Of a DNA stretch of 64,000 bases, positions 21,851-33,783 are shown one piece after another. Under the pieces are notes generated by a model. That model saw nothing but the letters and a program-made list of their open reading frames with translations, was not told where the DNA came from and did not search any database. The DNA is from Punctularia strigosozonata HHB-11173 SS5 (Eukaryota; Basidiomycota; Agaricomycetes; Corticiales; Punctulariaceae), in the NCBI RefSeq assembly GCF_000264995.1, contig NW_006767434.1, forward strand, positions 2,682,344-2,746,343, written 5' to 3'. The translations under genes and the position numbers were made by a program. Every line of letters starts with the position of its first letter. Within the stretch, counting starts at the first letter, position 1.

Positions 21851-22500
21851 ATGGCAGATACATCCCAGTGCTTTAACTGCCGAAAGGAATCCATGACGAA
21901 GGATCTGAAACGTTGTGCCCGTTGCCGCGGTGCACTTTATTGTGTTGGCGTTTTTTACAACAGTCCATGGCATGTAGTGAACGCAGCATCGGTTCGCTAG
22001 AATGCGGATTGTCAGAAGAACGATTGGTCTAACCACAAAGAACTTTGTGGCGAATCGTCGAGCTGGATGGACAAGTATCGTGGATGTCGCGATGGCTCTC
22101 TGCATGAAGGTTTGGCCCCATGTCTCTCCGTGATCGATTGATCTTGCTACCATATTTGCCATTGTCCACAGGTAAACTCGAACTGATGACTTGGGAGTAC
22201 ATCGAGCCGACGACCAAAGAGCGCATGGGTTGGGGCAATGTCGTTATCGAGGGGGCAGAGTACATGAAGAAAGTCTTACGGGAGGAGTGCAACGGCAAGC
22301 TCTCGCGTCTCTTCAAGAAACGTCCAGAGGCCTTCAGATGGACTTGTTGCGGCACCGACGCGGGCATGAACTTCGGATGCGACCATCACGGCACCGGGAG
22401 TAGGCCATGCACGTGTGATTTTTGCAGGTCATTTTGCAACATTGCTCTCCGTGCCCTTGGTTCTGACGACAGATACCAGAATGGGAAAGGCACTCCCTAA
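21851..22500 (+). CDS. Small MYND-type zinc-finger protein
   Basis: Four exons, 21851-21943, 22001-22109, 22172-22427 and 22473-22500, give 161 residues in one frame. A complete MYND finger occupies residues about 7-45: CFNCRKE, RCARCRGALYC, NADCQKNDWSNHKELC, with all seven Cys and the His after splicing. The rest (LMTWEYIEPTTKERMGWGN, then EYMKKVLREECNGKLSRLF and a Cys/His-rich tail CGTDAGMNFGCDHHG, CTCDFC) is not recognised. MYND fingers bind proline-rich partners; such short MYND proteins are numerous in Agaricomycetes and mostly uncharacterised. The start is the first ATG, three codons before the finger region. All introns are GT-AG with good consensus. Confidence 0.8.
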
Positions 22501-22673
22501 CAAGATGTCGAAGGTCTAGGTTCGGATCTCCAGATCCAATCGGTGCAAAGCACTGATGATACCCCTCGCATCGCGAAGGCGCCCGGTGCGCCCACATGGA
22601 CTTTCTTATCATATTCTTGGCCTCCGGCCCGCCGTCGCTCACTTAAGCATCGCGTTCGCAAATCCGTCGCTTC

Positions 22674-22844
22674 ACCTGCTCATTATCCCTACGCAGTGTG
22701 AAGTGTACGTTGATTCATTCTCTCGTTATGTTAATTGTTGCTCATTGTACCTCAGTAACTGTACTGCGTACATTCTAGGTACATGAATTGACCTGCTCGT
22801 TATCCCTACGCAGTGTGAAGCTAACTGTACTGCGTACATTCTAG
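22674..22844 (+). repeat. Duplicated 54-nt module, one copy split by a 51-nt intron-like insert
   Basis: Copy 1 is 22674-22704 plus 22756-22778; between them lies 22705-22755, which starts GTACGT, ends CTCAG and holds a TTAAT branch-like site. Copy 2 (22791-22844) is the same 54 nt without the insert, differing at two positions. Both read in one frame as LL[I/V]IPTQCE[V/A]NCTAYIL. Confidence 0.8.
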
Positions 22845-23874
22845 CTCTTGCTCCTGCTCTGTCGCTCGCCGCTCCGAAGCCTCGTTGAGACAAGATCTAC
22901 CACGCACCTGAGGGCGCTCGAATGGGCCTCACACTCCAGCGTGGTCCCGATCACCGGTCAGCATTTACACTTTTTCTTGTGGACATTTCCACTTACCTAC
23001 TCTGCAGGTCCTACAATCCTGCTTTGGCGGCAATCAACGAATCCGCTCGTGCAATGATGGCTCTCGACGCTTGATGAGTCTCTCTTTGAACCATCCAGTT
23101 CGTAAGCATCCGTGAAGCATGAAAAGTGTGAGGTTCGATAAATTCTACTCAGTCGCAAGAACGGCGTACGTTCCGCCTTGTCGTATCTCATATGCAGTCA
23201 AAATGGACATCACCTGAATCCGAGCTTCTGAGTAAATGTTCAATGCAATAGCCAGCAGGCACACGGAGGCCATGGACCCCGATATCATGTAACTATGCAT
23301 CTGAGCAGCGGCGCTCATGCGTTGCAAGCATCTCTATATCTCTAAGCATCAGGAATCATCCAGTCCACGCAAAGTCACTGAGCGTGTGCGGCTGCTCTGT
23401 CACTGTCACTGTCAGTGATGTGTTTGTGCGTCACGTGGTGACTCACCGTGTCTCAGCCACGTGCGATCTGACCCGCGCTCTCCCCGGTCTCGTCGTCGAA
23501 CTGAAGATCAACGCGTTTCCGCGACACTCCACGCCGAGTCAACGCATTGGGGTATCTCCTATAGCTTGGCTTGCACAGCTGCGCGTACTTTGCGGTGCAT
23601 ATAACAGGCTTTGCGTGGAGCTTAAGCTGGGCTCGACCGCCTGAAGCCGCTCATCCCATCGGCCTTCCTCAACCAACCCCGATCTGCATATACCGACCCA
23701 AGGTGTCTATGTATCTGCATGCTCGATTATGGATCTTGCGTTGACTCGATGCTCATCAACCCTTCTCTTGTGATTCAAGCTCAATCGCCAAGCACATATT
23801 ATTGAGTTCCGGACCTCTGGACGGCCATCTCGTAGCCCGGATACAGCACACTAAAGCTTCATAACAAGATCTTG
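22845..23874. other. Spacer without firm gene
   Basis: The frame of the second 54-nt module runs on to about 22890. A further plus-strand piece ends SYNPALAAINESARAMMALD near 23072; together they could be a small decayed or unrecognised gene. CACGTG occurs twice near 23420-23460, together with repeated CACTGT. No family is recognised. Confidence 0.3.
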
Positions 23875-26800
23875 ATGGAACCACACCCCCGACCCGCTCT
23901 GCCTCTCGAAAGAGCAATGTCGATTCCTCTTCACGACGAGACATATTTTCGTTCACCCCTATCCACGCTTCTCCATTCCCTGGACGGTACATCCTCTCGT
24001 ATCACCATCATTGACCTCTGTGACGCATATCAGACGCTACTTTCTCGATTTCAACTCCATTCCCGGCTTCTCGATGCTTCGGTTTCTGAGCCAGGCATTC
24101 CCTTCGCGTCCCTGGAATGCCTACGGCGCCACACGCCCGCTCTGACACGCTGTCTTTCGAGGGATATTGGTGGGGAGTTCGTGCAATCCGGCGGAGGTTT
24201 CAAAACACGAAAACTGGGCCACCTGGCTCTGTGGGTCCTCGCAGCGATCTTCAGGCTTGACGCGTTACACAACCTGTTTTCAGGTGAGTTAATACGTTGC
24301 GGGTTGAGGTACTCTGTTTTGACGTATCGTCCAATAGCTCGCGACCTCACGAAGCTGCTGGGAAACTTGCTCGAGCTCCAAAGAGACGGCGCTTGTTCTG
24401 TGCAGCACACGAAGACGCACAGCATCCTGATATGGATACTACGCACTCAGGACCTCCCGGCAACGATTTTGTCTCCCCATATCTCGGGTATAATGCGATG
24501 TATCAGTGGAACACTTGCTCCACGCGGTGTAACATCGGATGCTCGCATCACTACGGACGGTTTGGGAGCTTTGCGATCCTTACTCTCACGCCACGGCCAC
24601 CTCTGCCTTCCTCATACCGTCCCCCTTCTGGCAGCAGTGTGCTACCATCTAACAGCACCAGAATCCGACGTTAAAACTGCAGCTGCCGACGCGCTATGTG
24701 GCTACGTCATTGCATTGCGCAACCAAGGTCATAACCAGAAGGTGCAAAAGGAGATAAGCGAGATGATCGGGTCGTATGTAGAGACAGAGACATCGCGCCA
24801 GTACCGGGACAAACCCAATTCCCTGCCGACAATCCTAAGGACCGCTACTGAGGTCAATACAACGTCAAAACCTGTCGATCCTCCGCCACCTGCGTCATGG
24901 GCATTCGTTGTCCTAGCCTGTATCGTCCTCCTCTCGGATTTCGCATTCTTCATGCGACCACGGACGTTGAAGTTGGTTCTGCCCGCCCTTGCACGTGTGC
25001 GTAAGCCATGGCCCAAGCTGCACGCGGCCGTATGGAAGTGTCTTGTGGAGGTTCTGGCCAGACTGTATCGCCGTGAGCCGTGTCTGGTTACGCAGAGCGC
25101 TGCGAAGGAAGGAGGGCTGAAGGCGATGACGGAGCCGGCCCTCAACGTGGTCAAACAGGAGGTCGCACATGGTATCGGTGCGGCCCTAGTGAGCAAACTC
25201 CTGGAGATGCATGACATCCACCATGGCCTGGATTGCGCCCTCTCAGTGACACAGCAGATGGTTGGAAGCGACCGCTGGTCCATACATCAAGATGGTTTCC
25301 GAATATACATGCGAATGCTCACACCCGGTACCACTCACTCGACTCCTCCGGGCCCTCTGGTACATGAACAGCCAACTGAAGATCAGAAACTTGTATCCAT
25401 CATACCGACAATCTTGACAGATGGCACCCTCCTTGAAGCGGTGGATTCGACCTCCTTGGCGGATCTATCAGCCGAACTACCGCCGCAGGACGATGTGCAT
25501 ATACGCACGCTCTCCGACGAGGAGATCGTTCGGCATTGGGACGAACTTGTCGCTATCTTCAAACGCGTTCTACATCGTCACGTTTCAGTACATTCAATCC
25601 CTGAGCAGGAGAACATTCGACGGCATCTCATAGCCGCATGGCAAACCCTTCTTCTTGCTCAGACTCAACTGTCCCAGGGACGAGGCCACTTGGCGCCCCC
25701 TCCAGACTTCATTGAACGTTCCGCCGCGCTGGTAGCGCGCATATATGAAACCTCAGGCTCTGACACTGAACAAGGTCGATCTCCACTATCGCTGGCGCTA
25801 ACGACGGTGGCTAGAGACATGTGGTTAGCCATGGGGAACGTCTTTGTAGACGAATGGCGTCTCACCGCAGCAGGATGTCTTCTCAAATCATTGTTGCGTG
25901 TGGAGGATTGTAGACCAGGGATTGTCGACGGCGGACGTTCAGCGTTCCACGTTGAAGTGGCGCTATCTGCTGGCTTGAAATGCAGGGAAGCGATCTTCCT
26001 GGACGTTCGATGTCCGGAAGAATCCAGGAAGAGGCTTTGGGTAGTTCTCGCTCGCTACTGGACTCTTTCAGATGCAGATGTTTTGTTTTGGCTGGAAGAT
26101 ACCGTGGTGCATCTATTACACCTTATGCAGCGAGTACTTGTGCGCCTAGTAACGTCTACGACTACTAACACCCACGTCCACCAGGCCGTGGACTGTCTCC
26201 GATGAAGCTTGGGATGCCTGGGATGGCCTCTGGAACAGGATCATGTCAAGGCCGACATTGGATTCAGCAAGTGTGGCGGAGATTGTAATAGAACGTTCGA
26301 CCTCACCTCAGTGAGCACTCGCGATATCTCCACAAGAACCTTTGCTGATGCTCAGGTAGTCTGATGTCGCTGTCCACCTTCATCATGCGCGTACTTGGTC
26401 ATTGGATCGGATTGAATGCTCCCGATTGCGCTGTTCTCCACTGTATTGGTCACCTATTGCGCAAGCTGTACCCCATGGACCGGGCAGCGGTGCCTGCCGC
26501 TTTAGAGGGGTGGCAAGTCCTGCGAACGATGTTTCAACGTTGGTCGCCAGAGCAACTAATAGCGACTTTGCGAGCGATGAATGACGGTCTCGGGATGTGG
26601 CTCCGCGACGAGAGTTTGGTGTTTACAGACGACGAATACAACGAACATGTGCGCTCCATTCACTCTTCGACGCTCACCTGTCCTCAACCTCAATTTAAGA
26701 TTATCCCTCTGTACGCAAATACGTTGGATCAACTGCGACGTCTACCAGCACATCAAAATAATTTAGACGCGATTGCACCGTTCCTTGGGAGCGTATTCCA

Positions 26801-28044
26801 TCGCAATCCACTACCTGTTCCGCTTTTCGGACCAGATGCATTCGGTACCTATTGGCAGGAGACCTATGCCGGCATCGTGAACATCCATGTTCCTCCGGAA
26901 CTGAAAGACTGCGTTCACGCCTACGTCGAGGCATTCGGTGGCGACGTCACTATAAGCGAATCCCAGCTCTCGTCCTCATCTGTAAGTTTGATATGGACAC
27001 ATACGCCGTGAATATGTACTGATGAACTGAAGTGTCAGCCATCGACGGACACAGTGCCTGATTCTCAGGCTACCTCCATCACGCGAGTGCTTCCTTCGCT
27101 GGTGGAGCCCCCCAGCTCGCAGATGAACTCGCGCTTGACGGCCGCTCGTCATGATCTTTTCCCACCGCCACCACCTGGCCGTCGTCCTCATCATCCAAGC
27201 CCCCTCTCTCGGACGCTCAGGTCCGTCGACCCTGATCAACAATCTGCAGCCATTGCCTCAGTACCCACGCCCTCCGCAACACCTAGGTCGCCGCTGGTGC
27301 CCCGCAAACGCTCTTCTCCAGAGAGGAGCCCATGCGAGGATCGTCGCCGAGGTTCTAAGCGAGGCCGCTCCGCTGCTAATGATCTGGGCTCTCCCATCGT
27401 GCTCAAGCAAACGGCGAAAGCGCAAGTCCCAGCCACGCCAGCAAGATCACCTCTGGCTTCACGCCCGATGCAGCCTTCCCAGGAGCCAGAGGATTACGGT
27501 AGCTGGGAAATTCACATTCCATCACCGGAGGTCCGCCGGATGGCGAGCGATGTCGCCTCAGGCAAGTACATGCCCTTACGATGTCGAAATACGCCCTCAA
27601 TAACTCGCAGACCGGCCATGGACAACATGACCCATAACAGTTCAGAGTATCGCCAGTTCAACATCCCCGAATAAACGTCCGTTCCGGGCGCAATCCGCTC
27701 TCGCACAAGGCTGGGAGCCCCCTGGTCGCGCGAATGTCTCTCCGGGACGTACCACAACCTCGTCAGACGCCCGTGGTCCACCCAATCCCGATACTGCATA
27801 TCTGCAAATCGCCACTAGCGTCGGGATGAATGCAGGTGGATTATCTTCACGTTTCACGCGGAGCCCTATGTCTGGCGCTTCCAACTTGGTTGACGATTTG
27901 CGCCACGCGCACCACAAACTTGTCACCCTCGACGCGTCGGCGATGTCTTTGGATGAGGTCAGGATGGCAAGTCGATTGACGAACCAGATCACCAGCATAC
28001 TGCAAGATCATATAGATCGACACCTTACAGGAAGCGTCGTTTGA
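23875..28044 (+). CDS. Large helical-repeat protein, possibly Rif1-like
   Basis: Six exons keep one frame and give 1291 residues: 23875-24283, 24338-26129, 26185-26310, 26360-26981, 27039-27561 and 27641-28044. The first about 1000 residues are alpha-helical and HEAT-like (ALRSLLSRHGHLCLPHTVPL, RTLKLVLPALARVRKPWPK, HAAVWKCLVEVLARLYRR). The layout, with a long N-terminal helical solenoid and then a disordered basic Ser/Pro-rich region (PRKRSSPERSPCEDRRRGSK), recalls Rif1, the nuclear telomere and replication-timing factor, but I could not find a decisive signature. The C-terminus is a helical segment (NLVDDLRHAHHKLVTLDASA). Introns 2 (26130-26184) and 5 (27562-27640) must start with GC (GCGAGT, GCAAGT) to keep the frame; the rest are GT-AG. 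The coding end overlaps the opposite-strand gene by about 20 bp. Confidence 0.6.
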
Positions 28045-29674
28045 TGCTTCTATCCAGCCTATCTTTATTGCCTAACTTACTAGACCGAACTGAGAACATT
28101 CCCAAGAACACATCTGTACCAGTTTCGTAGAAACAATTGCTGTTGTTGTATTCACACAGTATACATGGACTCAAGCTTGTCCCGCCGAGCCATCCTTGAT
28201 ACCGCGTGCCTTGAATCACAACACTCAAAGAACTCGACGATTCCTCCTCCAGGATGCTTCTGGCAGTTGTGTTGGATACCCACAGATAACTGTCCACGCC
28301 TGCGCATGCGTTGAGACCCTTCATGCAGTTTCGGACCTCTGAAATTACCCGTCAAATAGGAGTATGGGATCGAAGTCATCGTGGATATCCGTTACGAACC
28401 ATCATCATGTGGTTGAAAGGCCCGTCGAGGCCGCCGAACTCGATAACGCCTGTCCGTGAGCTCAGCTTTTCGACGTTGTAGGCGTCTCAATCAGGCCGCA
28501 TACCTGCGCCAAAGTTGGGGATGCCCTCCATTATGACGTTCGTCTCTTCGCCTTCGTCGAGCATGAGCCCCTTGAACACGGATGGTGGTATACCGTACGG
28601 ATGGGTCGCATACCACTGTGGCGAAATTGACCCGGGGTTAGTGCCGCCATAGCGGTCAAGTTTGAAAGGGCGCTCTGACGTTGCGAAGGTCCTCTTCGAC
28701 CTTTTCCGCCACCTTGATGTCGCCTGTCCTGCGCAGGAACCGCGTCCACTCCGCCCTCGCCCACAAAGCGCTATTTTGACCATATTCCTCTGGGGTCAGC
28801 TTGCCTTCTCCTAGAGTGTCTTCAAAGGTCTTTTTTGCTCTCTCGTTTAGGACAGCCCGTTCGTCTTCTCCGAGCATGCCGATCATCACCGGCTCATTCC
28901 ATGAGCGAAGTTGGTGTGCTTACCGCCGGAGGCTTTCATGGCGGCCCTCGCAAGAGCAACTGCGAGTGTGTACTGCGGTATCATATCTCGCGATCCTCGT
29001 TCGCCATGGTCCCGCATGTAATTGACCACGAACTCGCAATTGGTGACGCATTCGCCGATACGCGACGGCTTGGAGTACTTTTTGAATTGCGTGATCTTCC
29101 AGTGTACCCTGTAGCACAGACGGGGACATGAGATTCGCCGCCTCGCACAACCGAACGACCTAGGACTCAACGCGTCCAGGTTCTGCAACCTGAGCCTCTC
29201 GCGTTCGGCGGCGCTTGGGATGGTTTTCTCGGACAATCCGATGCTGTCAAGCTGCCTCTGATCATTGCTGTCAAGCTTCGTCCTCGCATCCTCGAGAGCG
29301 GCTATGGCTTGGGGATAAAGCTCTATGGGCACTGGAACGTACTCCCAGTCAGATGTTATCACGGCGGTCTGACGTGCGGTCAGCCCGCAAGCACGCGCCT
29401 GCTTCAAACGGTATTTCGAGGATGTTCGCCATGGTGTCGTTGCAGAGAAGGCTGGTGTTCGATGAGCTGGGTACAAAAACGTGAGCAGTCGACACGGGGA
29501 TTTATTCGCGAGCTGAAGGGTTAACCGCGTTTCCTCCTCGAAAATCGCGTGGCGTAGAAGTTCACGACATATTCCCATACACGTTTCAACGGCCAGGCGA
29601 GATAAGACTTGGGAAGGTAAACGGCAAATGAGCTCGAAATGAACGCCGTGGATCGTGATCAGCGCGCGATGCAA
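28025..29674 (-). CDS. Unrecognised multi-exon gene
   Basis: Minus-strand open pieces look like real protein but match no family that I know. In order: MGICRELLRHAIFEEETRL, VPIELYPQAIAALEDARTKL, LSEKTIPSAAERERLRLQNL, ANLMSP then LQGTLEDHAIQKVLQ, IGECVTNCEFVVNYMRDHG, IPQYTLAVALARAAMKASGG, GMLGEDERAVLNERAKKTFE, ALWARAEWTRFLRRTGDI, HPYGIPPSVFKGLMLDEGEE, GVIEFGGLDGPFNHMM and a last exon from VRNCMKGLNACAGVDSYLW. Helical, charged, no signal peptide or membrane segment. Exon limits are uncertain; a one-base frame change near 29070 is not explained by an intron, so the gene may be decaying. The 5' end is undefined: the first in-frame ATG seen is at 29578. It is divergent from the WD40 gene. Confidence 0.45.
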
Positions 29675-29992
29675 ACCGGACGTAACCGCACATCAAACGC
29701 CTATCGAGACAATTGAATTGGTGCGCATATTATTCGCGTTGCTAGCTGGTCATGCAGGCTTGAGTTTGGCTTGATATAGTGAGGAGGACAGCAGTGCGCT
29801 TGCAAATGCTGGCGAACCTTGGTACACGAAGAACCTATGATGTCATCATCTGCACGCATCCCAGCGGGCTCGGCGCTCTCGGCTTTTGACTAACCTGACA
29901 TCCGCGCTGGATCTACGAATCAATCACAAGGCGGACCACCGCTTCCGTGATACATTCCTTGCTCTGGATCTCGTTTGATCAGCGACTTTGGC

Positions 29993-32212
29993 ATGCGTAA
30001 ACGACAGAGGGCAGCAGTCGGCTGGCCTCCGAGAGCGCCCCTCGACGGGACAGACGTCATTGCAAGTTTGCTCAGACAAGGCTTCCGTTACTCCAGGTAT
30101 GTAACGAGCGTTGGCTTCCATTGCGTTACGATCGCTCATACGTACCAATCTGCTCGCTCGCCACTCGTCTTAAGAACATTGACAGCCCACCAATCGTGTG
30201 TCAATGCTCTTTGCTTTTCACCTGACGGGCGTTGGCTGGCAAGTGCCGGAGACGGTGAGCTACCGAGCTCAATCAATGGCTTCGGCTTTGGCTGAATTTC
30301 GCGGCAGATAGACGTATTTTGTTATGGGATTTCCACCAAGACGATTTGACCGCACCAACACATGCGCTAGCGGGACCAAAGGCCAACGTCTTTGCACTAT
30401 CTTTCTCCAGTTCTGGTCGCTATCTCTACTCGTGAGTATTGGGAGAGGCCTTCTATCCCACTCAAACAACTCACAAACGCTTTTCTCAGGGGCGACGTCG
30501 CGGCAGATATATACAAGTATGATATGAGTGCTATCACGAATTCTGTCGGATACAATGCTTCGCCTTCGGACACGGTGAAGCAACACGAGGTAAGGCGCAT
30601 GCAGCCTTGAAACAGTCAGGATTCGAACGTATTCTTAGGATAGCATACGAGACTTATCCAGTCACCCGCTCCAAGAGGATATCCTATTGAGTGCCAGGTG
30701 AACTCTTTCATCCATGCCTCGTGAAATGTGACCTCAACTGATTAATGGAAGTGAAGACGGCAGTATAGTTATACGAGACGGGAGAGCTGGGAGCACTCTC
30801 ACTCGCGCCCAGGGCACACTCCGTAACGATACGGAATTCACATCGGTGCACTGGCACCCCTACATGGAGCACATCTTTGCCACGGGCGAGGACCATGGAA
30901 AATGCGTGCTGCGTGACGACCGCATGGCTTTCGGGCCCTCCTCGTCGAGGCGCGCTGGGGGCGTGGTCCATACGGTGAGGTTCGCCAAGTTCGGTATGTT
31001 AGATCTGGCTCGAAGGCATAGCAGTATGCAACCGAAATATCCAAGAGAAGCCTACCGTTCTTGATTCGCCCCAGCATCAGCAGCATTGCATTCAATGGCG
31101 ATGGTAAGCCAGGACTACTATCATTCAACCTTGCGTGTGGCCGAGCTTAGGTCTTTCGGCAGGCACGAAACTTGCCGTGACAGTCCCGGTAAACCATCTC
31201 GTCCCTTGCTGCGCATATACGCTTACAGATTCGCGTTGCAGGGGTACTTTCCCATCATATATTCTGTCGGAGGAGACGAAGAGTGGCCGCTGGCGGTGTG
31301 CACGGGAAGGCATCTACCTGATGGATCTCCCGCTTCTCCGGGCTTGCGAACGTACCGCAATCAGTCAACGTTCAAGGTCGGCCGATCCTAACTAAGACCG
31401 GTCATTTCTGACATCCTCTCAGCATGGATCATTCAGTATGACCAGCGGGGGCGATGAATACTATGCCACAGGTTCTGATGACTTCCGGGCGTATATCTGG
31501 CATATACCAAGCAATGCAAAGCTTGCAGAAGAAGGCATACTATTGAACCCGGAGCATTGGGCATCTCAAGAACCGGATGTTGTCGGTTCGTCCATAACAG
31601 ATGGATTCAATCACAGCCGACGAAACTGTGGTGTATTCAGGGTTCGCAACGTCCTTTCTCCGTGAACGATATATTCCTGTGGAGCTCTCAACGCCCCATA
31701 CTCGTCTCGCAGGTGAGTGATTGATCAGAAAACATTGGATCACATCTGATGCAAGGGCACGTTGGCAGGGCATAAATCTATCGTCAACAATGCGCTCTTC
31801 CATCCACACTTCCCTCTTGTGGTGACATCAGGCGTAGAACGACGTGTGGTGGTCCACAGCGCATCGGAATTCGTACCGTGGGCCTCGCAGCTTGATCGTA
31901 CGCCGGAGGCTGTTCGCGAAATTGGTGCTACGGCAAGCAACGAGGAGATTGATCTATACAGGAGGGCACTTCGGCAAACCCATGCGACCTTGCGGGACGG
32001 GGACTCATCTTCTGACGTCCTAGCGGAGGAAGATGACACCGCGACCATCGCCTTATTTGACCAGTCCGTGAAGTCCTCTTGACACCTGGCTGAGGTTTAC
32101 GCTCAATATTTGTCGTAGGATCCTTCGACAAGAAGAATATGACATTTTTACCACTCGCCGAACCACAACAGACTCGGATGACGAAGAATACGAGGACATC
32201 ATCAGTTTGTGA
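29993..32212 (+). CDS. WD40-repeat protein, DCAF-type (DDB1-CUL4 associated factor)
   Basis: About 12 short exons. The start at 29993 (MRKRQRAAVGWPPRAP) leads through a 78-nt intron to the first WD repeat TLTAHQSCVNALCFSPDGRW then LASAGD and RRILLWDF. Further repeats: KANVFALSFSSSGRYLYSGD, DSIRDLSSHPLQEDILLSAS, TEFTSVHWHPYMEHIFATGE and, after an insert, YYATGSDDFRAYIWHIPS and GHKSIVNNALFHPHFPLVVT with VTSGVERRVVVHS. The GSDDFRAYIWHIP segment and the widely split propeller resemble DCAF5/DCAF6/DCAF8 proteins, substrate receptors of CUL4-DDB1 ubiquitin ligases. The C-terminus is acidic (TTTDSDDEEYEDIISL). Stop at 32210-32212. It is convergent with the severin gene, with 38 bp between stop codons. 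Confidence 0.82.
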
Positions 32213-32250
32213 AGTAAAAGCCAATTCTGTACCATTACGTAGGACCTCTA

Positions 32251-33783
32251 TCACGACGCGCATAGCGCTCGGAAGAAACTTGCAGGTTCTCTACCCTGCA
32301 CCATCTTGACGATGCTGACAGCCACCGAACCACTGCCCTGATTCTCCCTCCTCTGATGTAAATATCTCTGGGCATATTCTAATACCAGTCGACGCTCATT
32401 CAGTGTCGAACCTGACCCTATCCACACGTATAGCCCGGGATTGGCGGGATCAGCAGAGTTATCGAGAAGGAACACGTCCACCGACGAGAGCGACGAACGC
32501 GAAACGGGCTCGACATCCTCGAAGGTCGCCTGGCCCGAGGCATCTGAGATCCGAAAGAGTCGCGGGCTCGCATCGCTGACCCCCTCGTTCGGCTTCTTGT
32601 GAAGCCGGCCCTCGATTCCGAACTCGGCGAAGAAGATGCCAGCACCGTGCCCACCCTCTTCTGCGTGACAGTGGTTTGAACAGATCGGATGTAGTCAAGT
32701 CTGATTTGTATCAACGCACCATATACTGTCACGTCGCATGCGTCCTTCCTCGCGTCGGCAAGGCTGCGTACAAACTCGGCAGCCTTAAACTTCTCCTTCC
32801 CCAAGCTATTCTGCGTGTTCAGCTGCCAGATCTTGTCGCCCTTGTCGAGTACGTAAACGTCGCCCTGGTGCAAACTAGAGGCCTCCGCGGCAACCTCGCG
32901 CACAACTAGATGAGATCCAGAGAGATGGATTTCGTATAGTCTGTGGGACTCCTCCGGGGGCGCTTCGGTGACGTGGTGGAAGCCCGTCGCTACACCGCCA
33001 TGCAGGCAGATGAACCGAGGGAAGTGCGCCAAAAAATGTGCTGACTCGTGGCCTTGTACCTCGCGGTACTGTACCGGAACGCCGTGCAGATCTGCGCATA
33101 ATTACGACAATCGAGAGGCGGACCATGTTTTGAACGACTCACGATCGTCGAGCTCTGTTCGCAATCGTGGTCAATATCAACTGATCTGAGACAGTGGTGC
33201 CTCGAATAACCCACCGACAGTCTTATACGCAGCGGTACCGGCCTCGTCCTGAGAAGTTTCCCGACCCAGCCAAAAATGTAGATCGTAGGAAAGCTCTTCA
33301 CTGTCCGGTTGTTTTTTGTACGTCTTCGTCATAAAGCAAGTTAGGACATTGGTCGATCACATTTAACAGGATCAACGTGTCACCGACATTCAGTATGATA
33401 TAAGAGTCCCCTGAGAGCCGGTTCTATCATAACACAGTACAGACGTGCGGGTGATGTGTTACTGACCGTCATAGAAGACCCCGTAGCGGTCTTTGGGCCA
33501 TGTAGCCACGGAGAAGTTCTCAATTCTAGAAACGTCAGTGAACGGAATTATTGGCGGTCCAGAGATTACCTCCAGATCTGCAAACCAGGCGCAAGCCCGG
33601 CACTTTGCCAAGCAGGCTCTGCATCACCGCTATGCTCCCTGACGCGTTTCTCTAACTGCGTGCGTTGGGGCTCTACCCGTCATGGTTAAGACAGCATAAG
33701 ACAAAGCGACTCACATCGGACCCCAGAAGCGCGATGTTGGAGTCCTCGATGTTGTACTGCGTTGGTTTGGTGAGATGCGCCAT
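32251..33783 (-). CDS. Severin/gelsolin-family actin-binding protein
   Basis: About eight exons encode a three-repeat gelsolin-type protein that severs and caps actin filaments in a calcium-dependent way. The N-terminus [20 protein letters not shown] is followed by [66 protein letters not shown] and [20 protein letters not shown], the core of repeat 1. Repeat 2: [42 protein letters not shown]. Repeat 3: [55 protein letters not shown]. All junctions can be made with GT-AG introns, including the short exon carrying ELDD. There is no villin headpiece, consistent with severin. Start at 33783 from the conserved opening; stop at 32251-32253. Intact and cytosolic. Confidence 0.93.
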
